Source of the DNA: Varroa destructor
Lineage: Eukaryota; Arthropoda; Arachnida; Mesostigmata; Varroidae
DNA length: 64,000 nucleotides
Direction of reading: 5' to 3'
Assembly (NCBI RefSeq): GCF_002443255.2
Contig: NW_019211454.1
Location: forward strand, 25,737,344-25,801,343
The position numbers and the translations under genes are program-made. This document shows positions 48,390 through 63,200 of this stretch, one piece after another. Positions within the stretch are counted from its first letter, which is position 1; each line of letters opens with the position of its first letter. The notes under the pieces were generated by a model, which saw only the letters and a program-made list of their open reading frames with translations, had not been told where the DNA came from and made no database searches.

Positions 48390-51300
48390 ACTCCTGTCGT
48401 AGTAGCAGCGGTAACAATCTGCCGCTGTTTGAAGCAATGTTTAAGGGAAGCTCTGGGCTTGAAATGCGACACATTTATTTTCGAAAGCAACGTAAGAACA
48501 CATAGTTATACAATAATACGACCAGAATAATGTAGCTGCATGGTTATAGTTATTACTTACCGTGAGTGAACACTACTAAGAAACAGCGTTAAGTGAACTA
48601 AATAATAAGCTAGCCCACCGATAATAAAACAAGAATTACCTGTTCGTTAGACGTATGTTTAAGTTCTTCTTGTTAAGGATAAAAGGGTGACTCACTTGAC
48701 CGGAAAAAAAACGTCAGATTGCCTAGCAGGTTGGCTATTTGCTAGCCGTACGAGACCGGTGTTAACCTATCCAAAGGTTCTCAGCGACGACCGCTGCTGC
48801 TGTGATTGCAGTGGCTAGCTTAAGGTCGTTCCTACGGAACCAGGAAGCCAAAAATAGAAACTATCCATGTGTCAAGTTGGATGTCTGTTTACCTAGTTTC
48901 AGACTGTACGCTACACGAGTGGATGGCAAAACACGGCCGTTCGTTGTCATGAAGGTCGAGAAGTTTGAGACGCCCGAGAAAGAGGAAATAACCGCGGTTG
49001 GCCATTATTCTTTTTCGTTCTGACTCAGGCACTTTTCGTATCGCTCTCCTCTTTACGCGTTCGCTGAGCAAAGAAGACGATGACAACGACAAAGAAGCGG
49101 CCACACGGAGCTGCAAGGGCGTCCCATCATTGACGGCGATATCTGATTATCGATCCGGATCATTGTACACTTCACTTCCATAAGTCCCATTCTCACCTCA
49201 ACAAAACAACTTGCTCAAGGTTTCGTACTAGATTCACCTTGAGAGTCATGTCTGCTTCTATCGCCTGTTGAGGAAATGGTGGGGTGATATGTGAACTCAG
49301 TGGCTAGCCAATAGTTACTTCGAATAACAGCTCACAACGAGCAATCCGTCCGCAGGCCACGAGAAGCAGCTTAGCAATTCGTGCGCCATGTTGACTTACT
49401 TATGAATACTACTTCAGCTGCAGATTCGTGGGGAACAAAAACACATTTCACAGGCCTGCCGCCGATATAAGCTTGTACATGATAGAATATAGAATTTGCG
49501 GCCGAAATTTTTCGGCATGCTGCACTGCCTTGAAGGCACTGTGACTTTTGAATTGTCTCCTTCAAACGATGACCTCGAAGTCTTCTCAGGTCCGAATGTT
49601 TCGTTTGTTATTTGAACTTGATTCGGTTTCATATTTCGAATGTAAATTCATTTTAAATGAGTGTTGTCCATTAATAATCCTCAATGACCTCGACTGTGCT
49701 ACCTGGCTAACGAGACGCCGTCGTCGGATCCGTCCGGCATTGCTCGATCACATCGCATACTTCACTCACTTAGTTACACATGTGCGCCGTTCCGGCGAGC
49801 ACAATCTCGTCCAGCGGAACCTCCCATTGCTGTCTGTGTTTTTCTGCCTTGTCTGCTACGGACGTTTCGACCGGTAGTCCGTCGTCCTCAAGTCCAAAGC
49901 GCCTGCTCTCGTGTACCACAGCCCGGAACCCGGAACGCGACCTTCAGAAACATCCAGACACGACATGATTAGCGAGCCGGTCAGATGCAGTTCACTGAAG
50001 TACAATACGTCATGGGATGGGTACCACTGCGCTTGAGCGGCTCTCGTCATCGGAATAACGAGCGCGTTATCCTTCCCTGCTACGAAGCAATGCACTTATC
50101 ATCTCTCGCATCCATTCAGGCAGATTCCGTCTATTGTCCTAGCGTCGAAAAACGAACGAAGTAGAAATTGACAAATACAGTTACGTACGCGAGCACAAAT
50201 CTCGTATGAGACAAAACGTAATAACATCGACTAATGAGTAAATAAAAGCTCGCGCTGCCCAACTGTCTTGGTCTACGACACTTTTAGATTTACATAGTCC
50301 AATTCGGACTTCAATAGCGGTGGGTGCTGCTGAATTTAGCAATCAAAAATAGGCGTCGCACTTCCACGTATTTTTTGCACAGAACACCAGCGGTTAATAC
50401 GCTGATTATTTTCAGTGCAGTGAGGGTCCGTGTTTACAGTCTGTACGTGGCGTGGTGGATAGCGTCAATAACAAAAAAGAAAACACTATTGCAAAAACCC
50501 AGAATTAACTGTTTGTTAAGGTCTACTTGTTTGTGGATTGTAAATTTGAATGGCTGCAGATTTATGTTATAAGGACCTGTTCTAAATTTGGCAGAATGGA
50601 GCCGAGCCACCGATGTGACTTACTTAATTTTCTTAATTTCAATCTACATTAATTGCATTGCAGTTAGGAAAATTAAATTTCTTATGAGGAAATTATTCTT
50701 ATTGAGAGAAAAATTTTACCTTTATGTAATGACATACTCCCATCAGGGAGCTACACCGAGGTGTGGTCGTCTGCTGAAACCAGCCGATTTCACAACATAT
50801 CCTAAACAACTTCAACTACTTCCCGCCCATATAACAGAGCCTGTTATATGCTTCTTAACTCTGGCGAAAAGAGGATGATCTCGAGGTCTGAGGTGAATCC
50901 TTGCCTCGTCAGAGCTATAGCTAATAAAGAACGACTTATAGAAGCTGATTCGAATGGGAACCGCGTCCTTTAAAGTGTTCTATCAAATACCTATTAACTG
51001 GTTAATATGCAGCCATCCCATGTATCTGTTGTAATGTGTACGTGGAAACAACGTACGTATTCTAGAGAAGTGCCACATCTGCTTCAAATGCTCCTCTGGA
51101 GGGTATAGGGTCGAAGAATCGTCCACGTCGTTCATTGCATATATATCCAAGCATGAGTGGCAGAAATTTAGCGAAAGCTACATAGCCAAACACTCATAGA
51201 AACATCTATTATATGCGAAAGTTGCTGATTTCTACTGGTTGTAATACCAGCGTATGTAACGAGGTGAGTGAGTGAGCAAGCGACGGAAAGAGGTAAAAAA

Positions 51301-52166
51301 AACAGGCAGAATGCATTGTTATTTCGGATAAACAGTGTGAACCCTTTACTGGTGTTTGAGGTGCCCCCGGTTGTGTCATATCCTCTTGGCTCGTGTTTTC
51401 GCATAAGTGATCCAACCATGTATCGCATCGTCATTCGATTCGATCGACAGCGATGCACTGTGATGTTTCCCGTGCGCACCGGTGAACACTTCGAGTACCA
51501 ATCGAAACGAAAAAAACCGCTCAAATTTTCGTGGTGAAAATTTGGTCTGCTCGAAGGCGCGGCTGCGGAAGCGACACGCCACAAATGGCAGTAACAGTGG
51601 CCGGGGCCATCGAATCATCGCCGAGGTGTTCATTTGTAAAGGAAATTCTTCGAAGTGCTCAAGGTGCTTCCTAGTAACATAATACGTGAAGCAAAGGGTT
51701 TGTTCGACTTTCGAGGCTCGAATTTGAAGAGAGATTCATTGCCTGCAAACGAGCTGCAAACGTTTTTATGCTCTAGCTTTTGCTTAGTGCTGTTACTCTC
51801 TGTCGACTCCAGCTAGGACAACGGCGACATCGGCATTGATGGCCAAAAATCGATGCGTATTCAACTAGTCGCGAGCCTACGACAATCGAGCAACCCAATG
51901 GGTTCACGGTAGCAATCCCGCCCAAGGTTGTTGCGGCGTGTTCGTGGAACTTGTACTTCGCAGTCCTCTCCGCCTTGTCTCGACGACGGCCACACGCAGC
52001 AGCAGAAGTAGAAGCAGTCTGTAACAGTAATAGCACGACTCTGCTAGACAACTGCCGCTGCTGCTTCTGCTTGTGCTGGTTGTCGATTTTTGTCCTTAAA
52101 AATTGCCTCCAAGCTGGAGGCTTATTTTTCTCGGCTTTTCAAGAGCTTTTCTTTTTCGTTTTCCGG

Positions 52167-52189
52167 CTGCTGCTGCTGCTGCTGCTGCT
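52167..52189. repeat. CTG trinucleotide microsatellite
   Basis: About seven CTG units. The region is not in a supported coding exon. Confidence 0.85.
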
Positions 52190-54821
52190 ACCGGCGATAT
52201 TTAGACATACCCCTCAAAGAGGCGAATAGGCATTGGTGACACCGGGAGTACTTGAGTTACATAAGTAAAGGGGTTGTGTTGTGTAACCGGGAAATATGGC
52301 TGGTTCCCAAACCTTTTGCAGATCATTCCTTCTAATTTTTGTTTTCTTCATCGTGCCTACCTAATGCTGACGTACTGTGTCAAAATGTCGGTATAACACA
52401 CACGCTGCCGAGGTATGCTGTGCTTTGCTATTTTGTTGCAGTGTGATCTAACAAGGTTTAAACAAAAGGAGAGTTGACCTCGACCTGCCGCAGGCCAGAC
52501 TCCTTCCTGGAGTAGCGAAGCGCAGCGGCAGCTCAGAGTGCCAAGCAGTAGTTACTTTATCTTGTTGTTTCAGCCCAGCCGTTCAGTAACCCCTTCTCCT
52601 TTCATCCAAGTGGGACAGCTTAAGCGAACGGCCTTCAAGGGTAAGCGACGTTTGACGCAGGCAGCGGGTAGTGTAGATGTTGGTGCTGATCGCTTGCCTG
52701 TGTGCCTGTCCGTTGTTGTTGGCGTTGCCTTTGTTTTTGGGGAGAGGGCTGTGACGGCCGTGGCTTTTCTTCTCACGGCACAGTGAACCAAGCAAATCGA
52801 AGCCAATGTCAAGCCGTCCTGTCTTCCGCCTAGCAGTGACTGCACAAGTGAGCGGTGTCCTGGGGTCGCCGGTGAGTGAGATGCTGCTTCACCATATCCG
52901 ACGTTAAGCCCAGGAATGCTGATTCTGTCCTAGTCCCGATTGTCCAGACGCCTAGTCCATATATTCTCTATTTCTTGTTGTTACCATCCAGTTTTACTGC
53001 TAGCAACACGCAGCTCAACGCAGAACGCCGCTGCCTAGATGAGCTGCCCTGTCAGAATAACATGTACGCCGTCGCCTAATCTCATGCCCTCTAGACGCCC
53101 AAGGACATTGGTAGAAGCCACCCTTTCTATCTCGTCTGCTTTGCTAACCTTGCCATTTGTAGCCTCGCTAAGCTTGTATTACAGTGCCATGGCCACCCGT
53201 CCACGCAGCCAACTGCAAGAGGTTCATCTATGCTCCTGCTTTTTCTCCCTATATTGGGCCCAGTCTCTGCACCGCTACCGGCTACGTGCCAACTTCCTAG
53301 AATTCGATAAAAGCGACTGGGCCACATCTTCAATGTCATTACTACACGACCTCTGCGTTTCTTGTCCCTTTCTTCCGCTTTCCCTCGGTACCTCCATTTC
53401 CTGAGCCAATGCCAAAGACAATGCAAGTTTGATGTGAACGGACGGGTTTAGAGGTGGACGGAACGCCTTTCGCAAGTTGTCAGGTCGTCTCCATTGTGCG
53501 CGTGCGTGCAAGTGTGTGCGGGCGATAGTAGTAGAAAAGAAGGCCACCAACAGGACGAATAGGTGAACGGTGCTACCAAGTAGCAGAAGCAGTAGTAGCC
53601 CTATGCGGGCAACGGCAAAGCCAGATACTGCTGCGGTTGCTGTAGCAAAAGTTCGCTTTAGCTGGTAGTTGTAGCTTTGTCCTCGGAGTAGTGGCAGCGA
53701 GAAGGACACCTGGGTAAAGTAGGCAGGAGGTGTGCAGAATGATAGTGGCGACCGCATTTCCTTAATTTCCTGCTGCTGGTGCCTTTTCTGCAACGGTGGC
53801 CGCAACGGCTTCTGTGCATGCTTTTGCGAATTATTCCCCAACTACTTTGATCGGCCTCCGCCCTTTTCTCTGCGCTGTCTCTTTTTTCCCTTCATTCTTG
53901 CTTCTTCTCGTTCTAGTCGATTCTTCGTTTTCCTGGAAGCTCTTTCTTCCTTCCTGGGTATCGTCATCCGGTCCTGTGGTGATTCAGCAGGAACTTTCTG
54001 TATGTCGGAGCGAACAAAACCTTTCGCTTTTAGCCTAGGAAAGCCGCTGATACTATCCTTTCTGTGTGACAGAGGGTACAGTAGTAGCGGGCACGGCGGC
54101 AGCGGTGGTGACGATGGCGGCAATAGAAGCCGCAGCTGAAACCAAAAGAAGGCCAAGACTTGAGCGAAGAACTGGGAAAACCACAGACGGACTAGAAAGT
54201 AGGTTATTAGGTAGTGACTGGCAATTCTTGGCTACCGGGAACTAGCCCAAAGGGGATGCTTATTTCCGGAACAGTCTCCTTCCCTTTCGCCTAGGCGATA
54301 CCCGCTCCCACAGCAAGTCAAGGTCATAGGTCCGTCCGAAAAGATGCCGTTGAAATTCTAGAGCCTACCCAAGGTCCATTACCCAGCCGACAGGAGAACC
54401 GTTCCCATCATACCATCGTCTCCCCCGGCTCCTCAGTAATTATGGTGACAACGGCCAGAACCAACAGTTGTCAACGGCACCACTCGCTTTTAAGTTAGAC
54501 GTTACGAAACGCGCCCTATACAACACAAGGATCGAGCAGCAGCTAACAGAGGTGCCCGGAAACCTAAACATGAGCTGTAGGTGTATGTGTATGTTATTAT
54601 ACTTTTGCGATCAGATCAATTCCGTCACCTAAATGGATAGAACGATGAAGGGAACAAACGAATTACATACATTAAACAGATCTGTTCGGTCTTTCTTCCA
54701 CACTCTCACACAGACACCGACATGCAAAGGTCACCACATACTATCATCATCAACACCATTTATCGTTATTGCCTAAAGCCATAAACGGTCATATCGATGG
54801 CTAACTTAGCTGCTTTGCTAT

Positions 54822-54855
54822 TATAAAAGGAGCGCGTTCATAAAAATACAGTTGT
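54822..54855 (+). promoter_or_regulatory. TATA-box plus initiator candidate
   Basis: TATAAAAGG at 54822-54830 is followed by ACAGTTG at 54848-54854, so the initiator-like A lies about 28 bases from the TATA start, as in arthropod TATA/Inr promoters. A GTGTCG after AACAG near 54874 is a poor donor. No coding exon is recognised downstream. Confidence 0.28.
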
Positions 54856-56051
54856 TCATCTTACGTAGTAACAGGTGTCGTAAATAAGCACAGACGCCGG
54901 TCGGCATGCGTTGACTTGGTGCGCTGATCCGAGCACATGCTGACAGGACACGCAGACACGTATACACAAGTACAGCTACACTTAGGCCTACTGACTGACC
55001 AACAAATCGGGGGACATCCGGGGTATAACGTGCGAATTCCACCCCGAGAATGTACACAGGGGAAGAAACATGTTGTCTTAGTAGTCAAACCGGGCAAAAG
55101 GATAGAGATGCATATATATATAGCCTCATATCATGAACATTTGGTAACGATTGCTATACGTAGAGAGTTGGCCACACGCGCCGTCTTCGGATACGTGGAA
55201 TAATGGAGCCAGTGGCAATAGCAGTCACCTCAGCGTTAGGTGAACTCTCTATCAGCCCTACTCTATTTATTCTCGCCTCACAGCACTACCGCTCTCGCTT
55301 GACTCCCGCTTAGTTCCCATTCGGGCTCATTTCGCTGGCTGATCCTTTTGTTGTTGTTGTTTCCGCTGCCACTGCCGCTGACGAAAGTTGCTACAGTATG
55401 TATGCCCCATCGATTAAGTAACAGCCTGAACCGGTAGTAGCATCGGCGACAGGCAACTGCGACAAGAAGAACAAGAACTGCTGCTAGCGCGGCAGCAGCC
55501 GAAAGCCGGACGGGACGCAACAACGGTTAGACAGTCTGGGAAGTAGGAGGAATGTATGAGGTATACATCGATATAAGGACGTCACGAGGAGTCGACCTGG
55601 ATGTGGTAAGAAGGCTAGCATGTGTACGTGCGTATGTTGGGAGAGGTGTAGGGGTGTCAGCAGATACCTATCAGGGGTTGAGTTGGCCTGGCGACAGCGT
55701 CATCCTGCGGCTGGTTGGTGTCTGTAGGGTTATCGCTGTAGTCGCACTGCAGTGTAGCATAATGTACAGGGAATAAAAAGTTACAGAGTGTAGACAGACG
55801 CGCACGGTTCTTCGACTTACGCCGTGTTTTGAGTGCGGTGCCCACGGCAGCAGTAGCAGTGTGCCAGACAGACGGGCAGGGAGCGGCGATGGGGCGAAGC
55901 CTCCTACCCCAAAGGACCACGCTAACCTTGAATACACGCGCCGATGTCTTCTCTCCGTCACGCTGCCGACAGCAATCGAGTCAGCCACCCGAACAACGCA
56001 AATACGGCAGAGACATAGCCTGCTGCTGTTGTTGACTGCCATGCAACCAGC

Positions 56052-56071
56052 CAGTCGGTCGGTCGGTCGGC
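56052..56071. repeat. CGGT tetranucleotide repeat within a CAGCCAG/CTGGCTG inverted repeat
   Basis: Several GTCG/CGGT units precede GGCCGGCC. The flanks CAGCCAG (56048-56054) and CTGGCTG (56076-56082) are reverse complements, so the repeat can sit in a stem-loop. Confidence 0.6.
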
Positions 56072-59000
56072 CGGCCTGGCTGTTCCCTACTCCTCATCGC
56101 CGCCTGCTGTTGGCCTGCTCAGCGCTGTTCTCCTAGGCAGTCAGCCAGCCCTACCCTTACCCACCAGACATTGACTCCACGCGACTGGCAGAAATACGAC
56201 CATTCTACTAAATCCCCCAACCAACTCAGGCCATTTTAGCTGGCTAAAGGCAGCCCGTATGTCCACCAAATGGACGGGCAGACGAACGATCGGTTGGTGG
56301 GTCTGACAGTTATCCCAGCGGAGACCCTAAGTGGACTGTACCTTCCCCCTGTTTACCGATGCTGCTACCCACGAAGTTGTACCCGTTCAGTGACCCCCAC
56401 AGCAGCATCGTCTCCCGTCGACACCCGTCGTCTCCCCAGCTGGTGACTGCTCATATTAAGGGGAGAGGGGCGTAGATGAGTACATCTGCCTAAGAAAGAA
56501 TGGCACGGATCGAAAGCTATAAGGCCAAGCCGATTAATCTCCTTCCGCATGTGTCACTTCCTCCCTCAGCTGAGTCACATGCTTGACGTAGGGATCTAGG
56601 TGGCGTAAGCGATATAGGCAACGGGGTATGGACACACAGAGACAAGTGTTGGTATCTTCAATTAAAGAAAATTCATAAATTTTCGTTGACAACGTATACA
56701 GACGTGTAAAGTAATGCAGTATCTAGCTTTTCGATCACAACTATAACAACAATCAACAGCTAAATGACTTTCTCATGAAATTGTTACTTTATTTTTATGT
56801 GTATAGATGTAATGCATTTACGTAGATGTAAAATCAGGTAAATCGACAATATATCATATCAAGGTACGTTATAATTTAGCGCGCGATCTCTATCTTTTAT
56901 GTGCGGTATTGTTTCATGTTTCGTTCAGAGCACCTAAACAGAATCGGACATTGAAATCCTGACTTTTTTTTCTAATGAGTTGCTTATAAGACTGTACCTA
57001 GATAAAAACATATCAACAAAATGTTTTGTACATGTTACAAGTGCCCTTTTTTTTGTTTGTTTGCTGACTTTGACCACAGATTCGGTTTGGGATTTAAACC
57101 ACTGACCCAATCATTCTCAATGCGCAAACAACTCATTAACAGCAACGGTGTGTCAGGCAATATTGGTAGGCAATATAAACTTGTTGACGCGTTTCTCATA
57201 TTCACTATACACATACAGCAAATTAAGGTCTGGACTTATACCAGGCCAAAGCTACCGAGAATTCGAAGGCGCTAAATGGCCAAAAAGCTTAAAAAGGTGA
57301 AAAAGGATACTGAATGTCTTCAGAACTTTTACGCTTATCTGGATGATCTAATAGCAATTGATATTCCCTAAAACAGTCGTTTCATCCGTATATTAGAAAT
57401 GGTTTCTTTAAGTCGTAGGTTTTGATTAATTTCGAGCTTTTCAAAGCTAAACCCCACTGAGTATTTTTTGATTTGTCTCAAAAAGGCATTGCTTGATTTT
57501 TTGAAAACCCGCCTAAAAACTAGCAATAGTCTGTCAATTTCGGGCAAAGGACACTGCTATCGTCACCGAAAGCATTAAGGACAATCAAATAAGATCCATT
57601 AGTGGTAGCAACGATATTTGGCCTATTTTATTTGTGGCCGTTGTAGTATAGCGACTATAGTTTAACGACAACTGCAGCAGTACGGCTTCGTCCCCAGCTT
57701 GAAGAGGCGGAGACGAAAATTGTGATAGAATAATACGAGCACTACTAATATTAACTGGTTCTGGGGGCAGCAAAAGCAGTTTTAAGCTGCCATCGTCCGT
57801 GCCACCCTCGATATAGCCGCTTCTCCCCGGTTGTGCCGTCAACAGGAAGTGCAGGAGGAGGGTAGGCGGATTTGTGCGGTACGACACATGTCCTGTCTGA
57901 ACGGCCTTGGCCCTTCAAGGCCGCTTCACCAGCGTGGAGCCACCACCCACTACTACCCTAGCATTGTCCAACTCACTATCGTGTCAGTACACTGGACATT
58001 CACTCTGTATAACCTTTGCCCTTTCATGGCAGAGAACGAGGGCAAACCGAAGCAAATGCGCGGGCGAAGGGGCGGAAGCAAATAAGCAAGCAGACGCACA
58101 GCCGCCCTATCCCCACCTGGCGGAGCTCATCGCCAAGATCCGCTCATAGTTTGCTCCAATTTTATTCGACTCTTCGACAACAAGGCCGAGGACGACCGAA
58201 GTACTACGAGTCAGACAGCCCCATTTACCAAGGACGTTTCAACGGCTCGTCGCTGGATCGAAATATACGGACAACGTATGAGTCGACGTGTCGAGGCAAA
58301 CCCTAAGAAAGCCTTAGGGATGTCTGCTTGAGAATATTCAGTACATTCTAACGCTCCGCCTTCACGACCGCTATGCACGAAGCGCCATTTACGCACGCCA
58401 CCCTTGTGATCAAATTGCAGCTGTTGCTAGACGGTCTGTAGCTGGTGACGATGCACGGGTAAGGTTACTAGCATTTGGCCATAATAGCATCTAGACTACG
58501 TTTGTATTGATTCAGTAAGATAATGTTTGATTGCCCGTGCAGATATACGTCACAGAACAAAACAACAACCGTACTTCAGCAGGTGTTCGGCCATTTTTTA
58601 TTGACCTTTCGCTTGAGAAATGCAATGTGACTTTCGTATTGATAAACATAGCCCTCTCTAAAACCTAAGTCCAGACATAAATAGCCTGCCAGAGATCTCT
58701 AATTGCTATCATCGTTATTATTATGCTGCTATATATTTTAATATGGATAATTTGCAACGTTGTATGAAGATACGACGCAACAACAATAACAGATGACGCA
58801 TTATAGATACTTACTAAAAAAAAGGTCAAAAAGATATATTCATTCCGATCTGGTCTTGCAGCAAAAAGCGTATCTTGCCTGCACAACATGCAATTTTCAT
58901 CTCATTCATAGTATATATATATATATAATAAACTAATTCTTCGAGTGTATATACAAATATGTATATTCTAATACATTTTTCTTTAAGCTTATTGTTTTGC

Positions 59001-60237
59001 TCTTGACGAAGCCGTTCTTCTAAAGATCGCAACCCGCATGTAGTCTTCTAATAAATCATATTAAAAAGTAGCCTTTCTGATAGCCATATAATGTTCATTT
59101 TGTGGATACCATAAAATTTATTGCCCGCAAACGAGTGTTGTTCGATTCGAGACTGCCTCTCTCGCACTTTTTAGAGCTTAAGAGTGACACGATAGGACTA
59201 TAGCTAAGTTACGGTGCTGCCTAGACCGAGGTGTCACCGTCAAGAAGAGCGGCGTGCCGTGTGCAAGCATCACCGTTGCGCGTATGGCCTCGATGCTGCC
59301 GCCGTCGCTGCTACTACTTTGTGCGTGTGAGAATAAATGATGCAAGCTAGCCAGTAGATTAGGGCGGTAAAACGTGTCATTCTTCATTTCAGATATATGA
59401 AGCACGTATGTAGACAGATAGACAGGCAAACAGGCAGAGTTTCCAAACGTGATCTGGTTGATCGGCGGCCGGCCGGTTAGCTTTAAGAGCGACAACAAGC
59501 GCTGCTTGATGAGCTACAGGTCTGGGGCTCGTTCTCTTTACTATTGGAGCAACGATAGGACTTAGCGCCAGTTCAGCTCGGTGCTGCGTATGAAACGATG
59601 AGGCCTTTCCTTCGTGTCGTTGCGTATCTCAGTCGCAAGAGACAATAACAGAACTTCGAGACAGAGAGGTGAAGATCAGGCGCGATTTTCAGAGATCGAG
59701 AAGACCCACCGACCGCTGCTCCTACCACTATGCACCGACCAGCTATGACCGGCGATTGGCACATGCCGCCTCCGGCCAATTCGAATGTCTAAGCGATGGC
59801 CACATTAGCCTCTGATGAGCAGACCACAAAATATCACTTTACGCTATCACTGTCGCTTATGCACATTGTCGTGTGCACTCTCTTTTTTTTCTGGTTAGCG
59901 TGTGTCCGTCCTAGGCACGCCCAGATCAGCTTTGAGTTGTGTTTAACTTGCTTAACGTTCTGTGTCTTGTCGTAAGCTGCTGTTCTATATATCTGTGTGC
60001 AGTCTTCTATTGGTTTCTCGGCGGGGCACAGAAAGGCCAGAAAACCCTTTTACCTCCTTTGGGAACAGCTGTCGCCGGCAGCAGATGCAGCAGCTCATGA
60101 AGCCGCGTTTCCAACAGTGACAACACAGTCTACTATGATAGCTAACGTCGGTAACAACAGCGAAAACGACACTTCCACGCCCAGAGTGAACTTTTCTAGT
60201 ATGGTAGCTTAATTTCCAGCTGTTTCCTGTTTTTATC

Positions 60238-60259
60238 TGCTGCTGCTGCTGCTGCTGCT
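60238..60259. repeat. CTG trinucleotide microsatellite
   Basis: About seven CTG units, following TTTTTAT. Not in a supported coding exon. Confidence 0.85.
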
Positions 60260-63200
60260 ACTCTTGTCGTGAATGACAAGCGACGCGTGCCTGGGGTCCG
60301 TCGTTTAGGTCGTTTGCCAAGAAAATGCCTTGCCTCCTTTCCTCACCTTTTTTGCGACTCTGCGTTACGCTATTGCAAACCGCAGTCCAATAGGAGCCTG
60401 ATGCATTACTTATGTGTGATACGATGCCCGAGACATTGACGACAATGCTGTTCGTGACTGGTGACTATTTGTGCCGAAGCTGGCGACGCCGTCACCTCGG
60501 CGAAGCTGCTTGTAGCCTCCTGATTGTTTGCATGTTTCTTGCCTGTCTCTCTGACCAGCGGCCACCTCGTCTAGGTTTTTTCTATACGACGCAGATGAGC
60601 CGAAACGAGTGGAGACAGACAGATAGTAGAGACATGGTTTTTTGTCGGGAGACAGTACCCAGCAAGCGCCAAAGCTGTAATCGCGGCAGCGGTAACAACC
60701 GCAGTCTTCATACATGCCGCTGTCATTTACCCATATAAAATATATTGTCGACTTTTCAGCGACCCCGTTCTGAGTACTTTCTCAGTAGCAGCAGCAGCCA
60801 TCGCCGCCGTTGGTGCCGCGGCCAATAGTGAAACGATGAGGCAAGGCAATGTAAAGGTGACGGCGGCCGGCGATATAAACGCCAACTGCAACGCCGACAA
60901 CATTATCACCATCATTTGTTATTCTTTATCCGCTGCAGCGCGTTTTGACCGTTCTGATTTCTCGTTAAGTTGCTTGTTGCCATCGTTGGGGGGAGAGGGG
61001 AGGGGATGAAGGTAAAAAAACTGAAAGCTTCGGCGTAGAAACATATATATAGAGAGTTCAACAAGGAAGACTCGGAAGAGTTAGCGAGAGCTAAGAGGGC
61101 AAGACAAAAGAGCTTCCTAATTGATTGTAGAATAGTTCGAAGAAACAGCACATAATTATCGGCGTGATGTTTGTATACATATGTTCTTAAAGGAAGTATA
61201 AATCAAGATGAGTTTACAGGGAAATACACAATCCGTTATCGAAAAAAAAGCCGTCTACTTAGTTACCAGAGACCCATCGCCTCGACGATACCCGTATGTA
61301 ATGCCACCTTTTCTTTGCAATGTATGATATTTACACACCGGACTGGTTCCTTTTTACAAAGGATTCAAGGTCTTTTTAATCGCATAAATCGTTTTATCGT
61401 TAAAATACGTTAAAGCGGCAGTCCTATTCTTACAGGTAAGTACCCTGTGTTCGTTACTAATCAATGACATAAAGGCAGCTAAAAATTACGCATGTGGTCG
61501 AGTTTGATCGAAAATAGCTTCGCACCCGCACTAGATATTGATATTCGGGTTGTCAAAGCTGCTCCCCTGTGCTTTCTAATGATGTCACGACATGTCGATA
61601 GAGGAGCATCTACAGACTTCAGGAAGGAGGGCACTCCTTGCTTGAAATACTATATTTCTGAGTTGCGAGAAGCTTGTGATTTCCTATTTGGTCCTGACAC
61701 ACTTTTGACATAATGCCGCACACTTTAGATCGGATCCAAGTTCGATGAGTTTCCAGATCATGGCAAAAACTCAACACCGATAGCTGAGAGCAGCTCAGGA
61801 GAACACTTTGCCATACGAGATGATGAGCCGCTATGCATCGACACTTAGTTTCCACCCGAAAGTCACTCTCGTACCTAGGATAGCATTTTCGTCTGCTTTT
61901 CCACACTGCTTTGTGCTTTTTTGTAATCCCGTTGAATAATAAACGTAAAGTCCCGGTACCGCAGAGAAAAATCACGACTCGCTCGGATGTTTGACTTCCT
62001 AAATTACACAGGATTCGCAGGATCTTTCGCCAAAACATATGTAGACGTACTGAGCGTAATTATCCAAAATTAAGAAAATGCTATTGATCTGTCTCACTTT
62101 GAAATTATTTTACCCATTTGGAGTGCGCATGTGCGTGTAAAGAGTTTATTCGAGGTTTTCTGATTGCTCATGACAGCTATAAACGACTATCTTAAACATG
62201 GCGTTGGAGAATCCTTATGGATATAGGGATAAACTGCACAGGAACGTGTTTACACTGTTGAAAAACCGCTACAGACAGGGAATAATCCTCTTTCCTCGCT
62301 GTGTTATACATCGTTTCCAATCTCTGATACAGAAATTCCGTCCTCTACCTTTAGGCTACATTGTCTGCTGGACATTCCCACTCAGTTTTTCGTGCGCTGT
62401 CGCTTTTTTGTATTGAGTCTGGCTATTACGATCGTTGCTTTGCAGCGAGGTCTGCTCGTAATTCTATCAAGAGTTCACATATGGCCGGCAAGGCACAAAC
62501 CACAATTGAAGCTCACTTCGAAATTATCTGCGGGTGCAACCATATTATCATTGGAGAGGGTGATAATTGCTAGTATCATCTGGCTCTTTCCATAAAAACA
62601 AAAAGACGAAACCGAACCCTCGAATTTCCCTACGTTTTGGAGGTTTCGGATAGCCATTGCGTTACCCGTCTCCTTTTTTCCAAAGCTTCTTAAAAATACT
62701 CTTAGAAAGCAGAAGGACGCAGCTTTACATAAAAGCCACATGAATATGAAATTCGTTTAGGGTGTGGGGATACTTTCGATTAAACTCGACGATGTGTAAA
62801 ATTTTATTAGGTAGCCTTATTAGGTTAGTGAATATGTATATATTCGCCACCCTAGGCAGGTGACGTAAGACAAAGTGAAGCTTGCTTAAGCGCAATACAT
62901 GCGAGTGAAGAGAAGTGAATTGTTTCTCTTCTTATCTATCATTTCCTAATCTCCCATTATTCAAGATAACGCCTGGTCGCTCGGGGCGCTGCCGTTGTTG
63001 CTGCCGATAGGTGGGCGGGATGCCATTTGCGTCGATTATAGACAAACTGGCAGAAGCAGCATCTGTAGAAGCAAAGCCGCTTTGTTGCCTACATTGTGTA
63101 GAACGGTTACACGTCGAGTGCAGTGCGGTCAAACATTGTGTGTCCTGCTAGCCTTTCCTGGCTATCCGCCTTGCACGTAGTACGTCTATGAAAAAAATTG

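Larger units (their letters stand above)
47330..54800. other. Mixed-composition non-coding region
   Basis: It contains a perfect 18-bp palindrome at 48372-48389 and a CTG run at 52167-52189. The longest frames are minus 53275-53841 (188 codons, TTG-initiated), plus 53732-54139 and minus 51168-51584; they overlap each other, are compositionally skewed and match nothing known. No RNA gene or exon could be supported. Confidence 0.4.

Noticed and set aside
53275..53841. 188-codon minus-strand open frame
   Set aside because: It is initiated by TTG, overlaps similarly long plus-strand frames in the same GC-rich text and has no domain.
61619..62038. 139-codon minus-strand cysteine-rich frame
   Set aside because: It is ATG-initiated, but the cysteine spacing fits no known domain and frames of this length are expected several times by chance.
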